Part shown: in pieces, positions 1 through 5,427 of the stretch | Layout: every line of letters begins with the position of its first letter | Numbering within the stretch: the stretch's first letter is position 1 | NCBI GenBank assembly: GCA_015655165.1 | Contig: JAATFN010000043.1 | Coordinates: 1-5,427 of the forward strand | Length of the DNA stretch: 5,427 nt | Direction of reading: 5' to 3' | Origin: Betaproteobacteria bacterium | Lineage (GTDB): Bacteria > Pseudomonadota > Gammaproteobacteria > Burkholderiales > Burkholderiaceae_D | Translations under genes and position numbers: made by a program | Notes under the pieces: model-generated | The model's input: the letters and a program-made list of their open reading frames with translations, nothing else | The model's database searches: none | What the model was told of the DNA's origin: nothing

Positions 1-1055
1 GTAGCATTTATTATCCGGGCGGCAGTATGATTGTGGCACCGACAGGCGAAGTGGTTGCCAAAATTCCTTACGATACACATGGCATTGTAACTGCCGAGAT
101 TGACACTAGTTTGGCGCAGGATAAATCATGGTTTGATCATGGCAATAGGTTCTACGATCGTCGCCCTGATCTCTACAGTATTATTGCCAAGCCGGTAGCC
201 GATACGCCATTAGCATTAGTACTGGAAAAGCCGTTAATACCTGAACAAACGCTAGCAAAAGCGGCAGCTGTTCAAATGCATGCAACAGCAGATCCTCATA
301 GTATCGAGGCTACTTACGAGATGATTGATCATACCGCCAAGCTGGGTGTGAAACTGATTGTATTACCACAACATTTTGGTTGTGCGACGTGGTTGCCATC
401 AAGGGAGGAAGCAAGTGCGCAGGCGGATAGGCAATCATTACATGTCAAGCGTATTGGTGAGATAGCGCAGCATTATCAGTGTTTGGTCGTATTGCCGACA
501 TTCGAACGCGATCAAGAGCGATTAAAAGCGGTTGCGTTATTGATTGGTACAGATGGCAAAGTTTTGGGGAGATATGTGCAATCACATGTGGAACCAGAAA
601 TGCGATCCTGGTGTGAACCGGGTAATGATTTGCCTGTGTTTGATACGCCATATGGCCGTATTGGGATGTTGTTGGGTTACGATGGGATGTTCCCGGAAAC
701 GTCCCGTGTCCTGGCATTGCAGGGTGCCGACATCATTACGTGGAGCAGTGCATGGCGCAACAAGTTTGATCGCACATTGTTAACGGTACCAAAAGCAGAG
801 GACAATCGTATTTTTCTTGTCTCGGCAAATCGTACAGATAGCCCGTATCCAGGTGGATCGTTTATTGTTGGCCCAACTGGTTTTCCGCAGTGGGATCTGG
901 ATATTGCCGCACCTGCCGTGACACGCTATGGTGCAGTCATGCCTGGTTTTATGAATTTAGCATTAAGCCGCCAGAAATTCATGATACCGAAGGTGAATAT
1001 GCTCAGAAACAGGGTGGTATCAACCTATGCGCCAATTATTGCAAAAGCAGCTTAA
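1..1055 (+). CDS. Tandem nitrilase-superfamily (carbon-nitrogen hydrolase) protein, 5' partial; second domain catalytically degenerate
   Basis: The reading frame is open from base 3 to the TAA at 1053-1055, so the gene begins left of the window. The ATG at 27 is internal: it lies inside a PGGSMIVAPTGE motif typical of the end of a nitrilase domain. That first domain finishes with NRFYDRRPDLY (about bases 144-176). A linker leads to a second complete nitrilase-like domain from LAKAAAVQMHA (about 252) to the end, which repeats the motif as YPGGSFIVGPTG (about 846-881). The family hydrolyses nitriles, amides or carbamoyl groups with a Glu-Lys-Cys triad. In domain 2 the triad positions read Gln (VLPQ, codon 369-371), Gln (YVQSH, 579-581) and Gly (LLGYD, 675-677), while the following FPE and PGGS motifs remain. 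Domain 2 is therefore probably structural or regulatory. The active site of domain 1 lies outside the window, so substrate and activity are unknown. The next gene is convergent. Confidence 0.9.
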   Translation, partial: SIYYPGGSMIVAPTGEVVAKIPYDTHGIVTAEIDTSLAQDKSWFDHGNRFYDRRPDLYSIIAKPVADTPLALVLEKPLIPEQTLAKAAAVQMHATADPHSIEATYEMIDHTAKLGVKLIVLPQHFGCATWLPSREEASAQADRQSLHVKRIGEIAQHYQCLVVLPTFERDQERLKAVALLIGTDGKVLGRYVQSHVEPEMRSWCEPGNDLPVFDTPYGRIGMLLGYDGMFPETSRVLALQGADIITWSSAWRNKFDRTLLTVPKAEDNRIFLVSANRTDSPYPGGSFIVGPTGFPQWDLDIAAPAVTRYGAVMPGFMNLALSRQKFMIPKVNMLRNRVVSTYAPIIAKAA

Positions 1056-1088
1056 ATACGTTGCATAAACTGTAAGGCGTGTTCGTGT

Positions 1089-1126
1089 GTCATGTCCATC
1101 AACGGCTTTATCTTGATGGGCATGAC
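1089..1126 (+). terminator. Strong hairpin between convergent genes, possible terminator or 3' mRNA stabiliser
   Basis: Arms at 1089-1102 (GTCATGTCCATCAA) and 1113-1126 (TTGATGGGCATGAC) form a 14-bp stem with a 10-base loop. The one non-Watson-Crick position is a U-G wobble in plus-strand RNA but a C-A mismatch in minus-strand RNA, so folding is better in the transcript of the nitrilase-like gene, which ends 33 bases upstream. No U-tract follows on either strand, so it is not a textbook intrinsic terminator. A 3' end formed another way, or an RNA-stability element, is equally possible. The hairpin is seen directly; its role is inferred. Confidence 0.5.
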
Positions 1127-1139
1127 GACGGGATTGATA

Positions 1140-1784
1140 TTAAGAGATCTTATTGGCCATATTGTGTAAAGTTTGTGTCCACAGTTCAGTTCTGCCCAGC
1201 CAATGGCCCATGTCTAGCATATGCATTGATTGATCATGTTGTTCCAGAACGCATGACGGGAAACCCTGAGCACCGAGCCGGGATAATAGCTGACGGCTTT
1301 GTTGTATATGTTCTACGGTCTCTTCGCCTTGTAGGCGTTCAAACGTATCATTGAATATGGTTGCATTCAAGCCGATCTGGACTGCTTGTTCGGCCAGAAT
1401 TGCTGGGTCGGATATCACTTTACCTTCGACATAATAGGCCTTTTGCAGACGTGCCAACATCTCGCCCCCTTTATTGTCGATCTCTTGGGCAGCGAGAATG
1501 GCCGTTGTCGGTGGTTCGGAGTCGAGAACGACATCGTTGTTGCGCAGTAACCCTTCATAATATGGTTCCCCGAAAAGCTGCCCTGTCATCTGTGCGATGC
1601 GCTTGTCGTGCACTATGACATAGTCACGCCATTGTGGAGAGATCTTCCGGCGATTGTTTCCAGTCATCATGCCGCCACCATGCAATGCGATCGCGAGATT
1701 TGGGACGGTGGCAGCAGATGCTATGAGGGGGGCTGCTGCATAGCACCAGCCACATAATGGATCAAAAATATAATGTAAGATCAT
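1140..1784 (-). CDS. DsbA-family thioredoxin-fold oxidoreductase (FrnE-like), cytoplasmic
   Basis: This is a 214-residue protein starting at the ATG at 1784-1782, where MILHYIFDPLCGWCYAAAPL is the usual N-terminus of this family. A GTG at 1835 would add 17 unusual residues and overlap the upstream gene, so it is less likely. GGGA (1791-1794) six bases before the ATG is a modest ribosome binding site. The CXXC active site is C11-G-W-C14, DSEPPTTAILAA (about 88-99) is a conserved helical-insert motif, and GFPS (about 174-177) is the cis-proline loop. There is no signal peptide, so it should be cytoplasmic. The family performs thiol-disulfide exchange or isomerisation or binds thiol adducts; the substrate is unknown. 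A third cysteine (C178) sits just after the cis-proline loop. It follows the MBL-fold gene by 31 bases and is probably co-transcribed with it. Confidence 0.9.
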   Translation of the reverse strand: MILHYIFDPLCGWCYAAAPLIASAATVPNLAIALHGGGMMTGNNRRKISPQWRDYVIVHDKRIAQMTGQLFGEPYYEGLLRNNDVVLDSEPPTTAILAAQEIDNKGGEMLARLQKAYYVEGKVISDPAILAEQAVQIGLNATIFNDTFERLQGEETVEHIQQSRQLLSRLGAQGFPSCVLEQHDQSMHMLDMGHWLGRTELWTQTLHNMANKIS

Positions 1785-1815
1785 GGCAATTCCCGGTGGT
1801 GGATCATCTCGATCA

Positions 1816-2694
1816 TTAAGGCCACTGCATTTCACCTTTCATCACCTTGGCACTTAATTCCAGTGATGCGTATTCATGGAATTGGGGATAGTGTGCTTTC
1901 ATGGCGGCAATCAGTTCGGACGCGGTATTGACCTTGCTGGCTTCGGTTTCAAAACGCTCAATATAGCTGCGTGTGAATGTCACGCTTTTTATCGAGGTTG
2001 GTTGTGTGCCATTTGCATTTGGTAAGAAATGGCCGGGAATGACTGTCTTTGGGGTTAATGCCGTGATGATATCCAATGTCTTTATCCAGTCACGACGCGA
2101 TTGTGCTGTTTGTGTATCGGCAGTCCAGACATGGATGTTGGCCGCTACGGTCACACCGCCAACGACCGCTTTTAATGCAGGAATCCAGACAAAGGTACGA
2201 TCAGGTACTGGGCCTTTGATCTCGATTTCCTGACCTTCAATCGTTAAGCGGTTTTCTGTTAAGGGTTCAGGTACGATCAGTTTCTCAGGCGCATTGTGCT
2301 TGAGAATCGGACCCCAATAGGCAAGTTTGTGGTCTTTGGATGCCTGGATTGTAGCGACGGTTTCTTTGGTGGCGACAATTTTTGCATCTGGAAATGCGGC
2401 TTGAATAACATCCAGACCAAAGTAGTAATCCGGATCGCTTTGGCTGATATAGACTGTTGTCAGTCTTTTGCCTGTCGCCTGAATTTTCTTGACGAGGGCT
2501 TGTGCATCGTTACGTTGTAATTGTGCATCGATTAAAACAACATCGTTTTTACCACTAATGATTTCGGATGAAACCGGGAAAAGTGAATTTTTACCTGGAT
2601 TGTATACATCCAAGTGTAAAGAGGCAGCATTGCTGGCAGTCGATATGAATGCTGCGGTGGCCAGAACTGTTGTGTAGAAAAGAGATTTGAACAT
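1816..2694 (-). CDS. Exported metallo-beta-lactamase-fold protein with degenerate zinc motif
   Basis: The protein has 292 residues. MFKSLFYTTVLATAAFISTA followed by SNA-AS is a convincing Sec signal peptide, likely cut after A23, which places it in the periplasm. The MBL order is visible: the N-terminal strand VVLIDAQ (52-58), the HXHXDH-loop position ISQSDPDYYFGL (83-94), and VIPGHF (218-223). The usual HXHXDH ligands read Q85, D87, D89 and Y90. The mid-protein GH position appears as GP (161-162), and the usual GD position as GG (179-180). Only D89 and H222 look like retained ligands, so ordinary dinuclear zinc hydrolysis is doubtful. It may be a divergent MBL subfamily, a single-metal enzyme or a binding protein. 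AAAAAGG (2703-2709) lies eight bases before the ATG. It is first gene of an operon with the DsbA-like gene and is divergent from the LysR gene, its likely regulator. Confidence 0.88.
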   Translation of the reverse strand: MFKSLFYTTVLATAAFISTASNAASLHLDVYNPGKNSLFPVSSEIISGKNDVVLIDAQLQRNDAQALVKKIQATGKRLTTVYISQSDPDYYFGLDVIQAAFPDAKIVATKETVATIQASKDHKLAYWGPILKHNAPEKLIVPEPLTENRLTIEGQEIEIKGPVPDRTFVWIPALKAVVGGVTVAANIHVWTADTQTAQSRRDWIKTLDIITALTPKTVIPGHFLPNANGTQPTSIKSVTFTRSYIERFETEASKVNTASELIAAMKAHYPQFHEYASLELSAKVMKGEMQWP

Positions 2695-2797
2695 GACACA
2701 TACCTTTTTAAATCTGATTAGCCCTCATAGTAAATTGCATTAATCGGAACAAAAACAGGGTAGACTGCAATTGTTTGTTGCATAAATAGATCGAATC
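2695..2797. promoter_or_regulatory. Divergent promoter/operator region between MBL-fold and LysR genes
   Basis: These 103 bases separate the divergent start codons and must hold promoters for both directions. TGCAA at 2766-2770 and TTGCA at 2778-2782 form an inverted repeat with a 7-base centre, just upstream of the regulator's start. A further TTGCA half-site is at 2735-2739. Such dyads are typical of LysR-type operators, which usually sit between the regulator and its divergent target. No convincing -35/-10 pair could be fixed by eye on either strand. The regulator's ATG has no clear Shine-Dalgarno sequence, whereas the MBL-fold gene has one. The dyad is seen; its function is inferred. Confidence 0.45.
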
Positions 2798-3709
2798 ATG
2801 GATAGAATCATCGCAACACAGGTGTTTGTGGCAATTGTTGATCAAGGAAGCTTGGCTGGGGCTGCACGTACACTCGACATGTCGCGTGCGATGGTGACGC
2901 GGTATTTGACGGTGATGGAAGAATGGGCTGGTGCGAGACTTTTGCACCGCAGTACACGCCGTTTGAGTTTAACACCTGCTGGTGACAGTACTCTGGGGCG
3001 ATGTCGGCAATTGCTGGATATTGCCCAACAAATGACGACAGAGGCAGATGATGCACAAGCTCATGGTTTGTTACGCATTGCCTGTTCGGGTTCATTGGCA
3101 CAAGACGTTTTGGTTTCTGTCATTGCCGACTATCTCAAGCGTTATCCACGTATGGCCATTGATTTTCATACCAGTAGTCATCCGGTCAATCTGGTCGGTG
3201 AGCGCATTGATCTGGCAATTCGCATTACTAATCAACTTGATCCGGCAATCATTGCACGTAAACTGGCGGCATGTTCATCTGTTGTCTGTGCCTCACCGCT
3301 ATATTTGGCTACGCATGGGCAAATACGCCAGATAGAGGATCTGGCGATGCATAACTGCTTAACTTATACCTATTTCGGTAAAAGCCAGTGGCAGTTCACC
3401 CACAAAGGCGAGCAGGTTGTGGTTCCGGTGAGCGGTAATCTGAGTGCGAATGAATCAACAACATTGTTAAAAGCAGCGGTGGATGGCGTAGGTATTGTGA
3501 TGCAGCCCATGTTTGCCGCATCCGGTCTGATTGCCAGCGGACGCTTAATCGCACTATTGCCGCAGTATCAACCTAAAGAACTTACGATTTTTGCCATCTA
3601 TACGTCTCGTCAGCAGCAGTCGGTAGGATTAAGGTCTTTGCTCGATTATCTGGCGAACTGGTTTAGTATGAATACGCACTGGGAGCAGATGCGTCCATCA
3701 TCAATGTGA
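2798..3709 (+). CDS. LysR-type transcriptional regulator (CrgA-like group)
   Basis: This is a full-length 303-residue LysR protein. The N-terminal winged helix-turn-helix spans about residues 1-60, with GSLAGAARTLDMSRAMVTRY as the helix-turn-helix, then LLHRSTRRLSLTPAG as the wing. The effector-binding domain follows from about residue 90, with family signatures VGERIDLAIRI (133-143) and VCASPLYLATHG (163-174). The ATG at 2798 gives the standard N-terminus MDRIIATQVFVAIVDQGS, although no good ribosome binding site precedes it. These regulators bind DNA as oligomers and respond to a small ligand, unknown here. The gene is divergent from the MBL-fold/DsbA-like operon, the most likely target, and is followed at 10 bases by the DUF2520 gene, which it is probably transcribed with. 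Autoregulation would be usual for the family. Confidence 0.95.
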   Translation: MDRIIATQVFVAIVDQGSLAGAARTLDMSRAMVTRYLTVMEEWAGARLLHRSTRRLSLTPAGDSTLGRCRQLLDIAQQMTTEADDAQAHGLLRIACSGSLAQDVLVSVIADYLKRYPRMAIDFHTSSHPVNLVGERIDLAIRITNQLDPAIIARKLAACSSVVCASPLYLATHGQIRQIEDLAMHNCLTYTYFGKSQWQFTHKGEQVVVPVSGNLSANESTTLLKAAVDGVGIVMQPMFAASGLIASGRLIALLPQYQPKELTIFAIYTSRQQQSVGLRSLLDYLANWFSMNTHWEQMRPSSM

Positions 3710-3713
3710 GGAG
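3708..3713 (+). promoter_or_regulatory. Ribosome binding site fixing a TTG start, overlapping the upstream stop codon
   Basis: GAGGAG at 3708-3713 begins inside the TGA stop (3707-3709) of the LysR gene and lies six bases before the TTG at 3720. It is the strongest Shine-Dalgarno sequence seen in the window. It decides the start of the DUF2520 gene at a rare TTG codon and suggests translational coupling to the regulator. Confidence 0.75.
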
Positions 3714-3719
3714 TCAAGA

Positions 3720-4595
3720 TTGCTACAATCGATCAGTATCATTGGCGCTGGTAGAGTCGGTTCAACACTGGCAATTGCCATGCATCGCGCTGGTTTACCG
3801 GTGTCTATGGTGGCTAGCCGTACAGAAAGCTCCGCTGTCAATCTGGCAGCGATGATTGCTGGGTGTACTGCAGTGTCAGAGCAAGCTGCAGCCGATGCAG
3901 ATCTGGTATTTTTGACAGTACCGGATGATGATATCGAAACCGTTGCAAGTCGTCTGACCTGGCGTACCGGACAATATGTCGTGCATTGTAGTGGTGCCAC
4001 AGAAATCATGGCACTAGCCCATGCACAAATGTGTGGTGCGCAAATCGGCGGGTTTCATCCCATACAGATTTTTGCAGATCCAGAAAGTTCGGTTGCGCTT
4101 TTACCGGGGACCGTTGTCGGTATAGAAAGCGGCACAGCACTAGAGGTGATTTTGCGTGATATTGCCACCCGGTTGAAGATGGTTGTGATGATGCTTCCAG
4201 AAGGTGTGCGTGCACGATATCATGGCGGATCACTTTTTATGAGTTCGTTTTTACTCTCGATGTTTCAAGAGTCAGTACAGATATGGGCAACATTCGGCAT
4301 GACCGAAAAACAGACACTGGATGCATTGCTGCCATTAGCTGCGGGGGTCATTCAAACTGCACAACAAAAAGGACTGGCTGCATCGATTGCGGGCCCGATC
4401 TCGCGTGGTGATGCGAATGTAGTACGTCGGCATTTGGCGGCATTCAATGCCATTGGTGCATCGCATGTCGATTTCTACAAGACGCTATCTAACAGACAAT
4501 TGATGTTGGCTGAACTTGGTGCGAAGTTGACCTCCGCGCAATTGGCAAATTTGCGCGAAGCGATCAACGACGATGGTCATCCTGTAAAAGATTGA
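3720..4595 (+). CDS. Rossmann-fold and DUF2520 domain protein, probable NAD(P)-dependent oxidoreductase
   Basis: The protein has 291 residues, full length for the family. The N-terminal Rossmann domain opens with SIIGAGRVGSTLA (6-18), a dinucleotide-binding glycine motif. VASRTESSA (31-39) at the end of the second strand has Ser-Arg as in NADP-preferring ProC and F420-NADP reductase relatives. LTVPDDDIE (65-73), VVHCSGA (87-93) and GGFHPIQIF (110-118) follow the usual pattern of this group. The C-terminal helical DUF2520 domain carries RARYHGGSLFMSSFL (164-178). The overall plan resembles ProC and 3-hydroxyacid dehydrogenases, but the reaction of DUF2520 proteins is not known to me. Translation starts at TTG, chosen because of the GAGGAG six bases upstream and because the glycine motif falls at the expected distance. 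It lies 10 bases behind the LysR gene. It ends convergent with the amidohydrolase gene. Confidence 0.9.
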   Translation: MLQSISIIGAGRVGSTLAIAMHRAGLPVSMVASRTESSAVNLAAMIAGCTAVSEQAAADADLVFLTVPDDDIETVASRLTWRTGQYVVHCSGATEIMALAHAQMCGAQIGGFHPIQIFADPESSVALLPGTVVGIESGTALEVILRDIATRLKMVVMMLPEGVRARYHGGSLFMSSFLLSMFQESVQIWATFGMTEKQTLDALLPLAAGVIQTAQQKGLAASIAGPISRGDANVVRRHLAAFNAIGASHVDFYKTLSNRQLMLAELGAKLTSAQLANLREAINDDGHPVKD

Positions 4596-4602
4596 TACAG
4601 AC

Positions 4603-4620
4603 ACAAACAAGTTGGTTTGT
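4603..4620. repeat. Small AT-rich inverted repeat after the DUF2520 gene
   Basis: ACAAAC (4603-4608) and GTTTGT (4615-4620) can pair as a 6-bp stem with a 6-base loop, eight bases past the stop codon. The stem is AT-rich and has no following T-run, so it would be a weak terminator at best. Confidence 0.25.
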
Positions 4621-4637
4621 TCAGTGATGTTTCGAAT

Positions 4638-4684
4638 AGCCAGAAATCGAAGCGAGCTGTAATGCGGGCTACAATCTTCTGGCT
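4638..4684. repeat. 8-bp inverted repeat at the convergent gene ends
   Basis: AGCCAGAA (4638-4645) and TTCTGGCT (4677-4684) are perfect inverted repeats with a 31-base centre. The right arm overlaps the last base of the amidohydrolase stop codon. In the plus direction the right arm is followed by TAGTTTT, a short T-rich run, so it could help end the LysR-DUF2520 transcript. The long loop makes this uncertain. Confidence 0.3.
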
Positions 4685-5427
4685 TAGTTTTCGTGAGGCG
4701 GCTTGATGCTATGTCGGTGTGATGCATCTAGGGCATAGGCTGCTAATGCAGCGTTGCAAAACACTTGTTCAGGATTGGCACTGTGGCTTTCGATGTATGT
4801 TTTACAGTGATTGGCCCAGTCGGCATAATTGCCGGCGAGTTCGAGAACCGGCCAGTCGCTTCCCCATAGCGTACGATGTTCAAAACGAGTCAATATATGC
4901 GCGATATACGGCTCGCATGCGGCAAGCGAAGGTGTTGTTCCGCTTTCATTTAACAAGCCCGAGAGCTTGCACCAGATATTCGGGAATTCGGACAAGCGGG
5001 TCATTAGTTGTGCCCATTCTTCGAATGTATTGCCAGATATATCCGGTTTGCCACCGTGATCGATGATGATACGCAAATCGGGAATCAGTTTGGCAAGTTG
5101 TACGATCCGTGTGAGATGTACAGGTTTGACGAGCGCATCAAAAGCAAGATTTAATGCAGGTAAAGTACGCAATGCCTCAATCACAACTGGTTGCAAAATC
5201 CAGTCGGGGTCGGGAATATCTTGCAACATGGGACGCAATGCCAGTAGTTGCAAATATTGTGCGAGAGAGGCAATCTGACTGATTGCATCTGGTGCTATGA
5301 GATCAACCCAGCCGACAACGCCCAGGATATGCTTGGGAAAACGTGTGGCTTGTTCTATTAAAAAGAGTGTTTCTTCTTTTGTGGGGGCTGCTTGCACGGC
5401 AATCCCGTGTGTCACACCATGTGGTGA
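4684..5427 (-). CDS. Amidohydrolase family protein (COG3618, lactonase-like TIM barrel), 5' partial
   Basis: The frame stays open to the right edge (SPHG before the GTG at 5415), so the true start lies beyond the window. About 40-50 residues, including the N-terminal metal-binding HXH, are missing by family comparison. Counting from that internal GTG: AVQAAPTKEETLFLI (6-20) is the conserved second strand and helix, LRPMLQDIPDPDWIL (60-74) the signature loop, IIIDHGGKPDI (116-126) holds a conserved His, WCKLSGL (148-154) a conserved Lys, and LWGSDWPVLE (183-192) the catalytic Asp. The family includes L-fucono- and L-rhamnono-lactonases and 2-pyrone-4,6-dicarboxylate lactonase relatives, which hydrolyse lactones in sugar or aromatic breakdown. 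The visible active-site residues are intact. The exact substrate cannot be told. The gene runs convergent to the DUF2520 gene. Confidence 0.9.
   Translation of the reverse strand, partial: SPHGVTHGIAVQAAPTKEETLFLIEQATRFPKHILGVVGWVDLIAPDAISQIASLAQYLQLLALRPMLQDIPDPDWILQPVVIEALRTLPALNLAFDALVKPVHLTRIVQLAKLIPDLRIIIDHGGKPDISGNTFEEWAQLMTRLSEFPNIWCKLSGLLNESGTTPSLAACEPYIAHILTRFEHRTLWGSDWPVLELAGNYADWANHCKTYIESHSANPEQVFCNAALAAYALDASHRHSIKPPHEN

Noticed and set aside
27..29. ATG at base 27 as the start of the nitrilase-like gene
   Set aside because: It falls inside the PGGSM motif and the frame is open upstream to the window edge, so it is an internal methionine.
1092..1169. Small plus-strand frame of 25 codons overlapping the hairpin
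   Set aside because: It has no ribosome binding site, sits on the palindrome and runs antisense into the 3' end of the DsbA-like gene; best explained by chance.
1785..1835. GTG-initiated 17-residue N-terminal extension of the DsbA-like protein
   Set aside because: The family begins at the strand just before CGWC, the extension (Pro-rich, polar) matches nothing, and it would overlap the upstream gene's end; the ATG at 1784 fits better.
1060..2786. 10-base direct repeat GTTGCATAAA at 1060-1069 and 2777-2786
   Set aside because: Short AT-rich match, different contexts (after a stop codon and in a promoter region); no flanking similarity, so likely chance.
5413..5415. GTG at 5415 as the true start of the amidohydrolase
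   Set aside because: It is preceded in frame by more family-like sequence up to the edge, and starting there would remove the N-terminal metal-binding strand.
1..5427. Mobile element, phage, CRISPR, defence island or RNA gene
   Set aside because: No transposase, integrase, terminal repeats, spaced direct repeats or tRNA-like folds were seen, and genes are compactly arranged with only short gaps.

Overview
The window looks like an ordinary chromosomal stretch from a Gram-negative bacterium, most likely a proteobacterium. This rests on moderate GC, an exported protein with a classical signal peptide, a LysR regulator of the short CrgA-like kind common in beta- and gammaproteobacteria, and tight gene packing. 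The genus cannot be fixed from the sequence. There is no sign of a transposon, phage, CRISPR array, tRNA or rRNA.

Layout, left to right: (1) the 3' part of a plus-strand gene for a tandem two-domain nitrilase-superfamily protein, cut by the left window edge. The visible second domain has lost all three catalytic residues. (2) A short convergent gap with a 14-bp hairpin. (3) A minus-strand two-gene operon: an exported metallo-beta-lactamase-fold protein whose zinc motif is strongly degenerate, then a cytoplasmic DsbA/FrnE-like thioredoxin-fold protein with a CGWC motif. (4) A 103-bp divergent promoter region. (5) A plus-strand LysR-type regulator, followed 10 bp later by a Rossmann/DUF2520 NAD(P)-dependent oxidoreductase-like gene that starts at TTG behind a strong ribosome binding site overlapping the regulator's stop codon. 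(6) An 88-bp convergent gap with weak inverted repeats. (7) The 3' part of a minus-strand COG3618-type amidohydrolase (lactonase-like), cut by the right edge.

How they may work together: the divergent arrangement suggests the LysR protein controls the MBL-fold/DsbA-like pair and possibly its own operon with the DUF2520 gene. The nitrilase-like protein, DUF2520 protein and amidohydrolase are all plausible small-molecule metabolic proteins, but no single pathway is proven by the window. The most interesting point is that two separate proteins here carry enzyme folds with missing catalytic or metal-binding residues. I see no convincing evidence for a wholly new multi-gene system.
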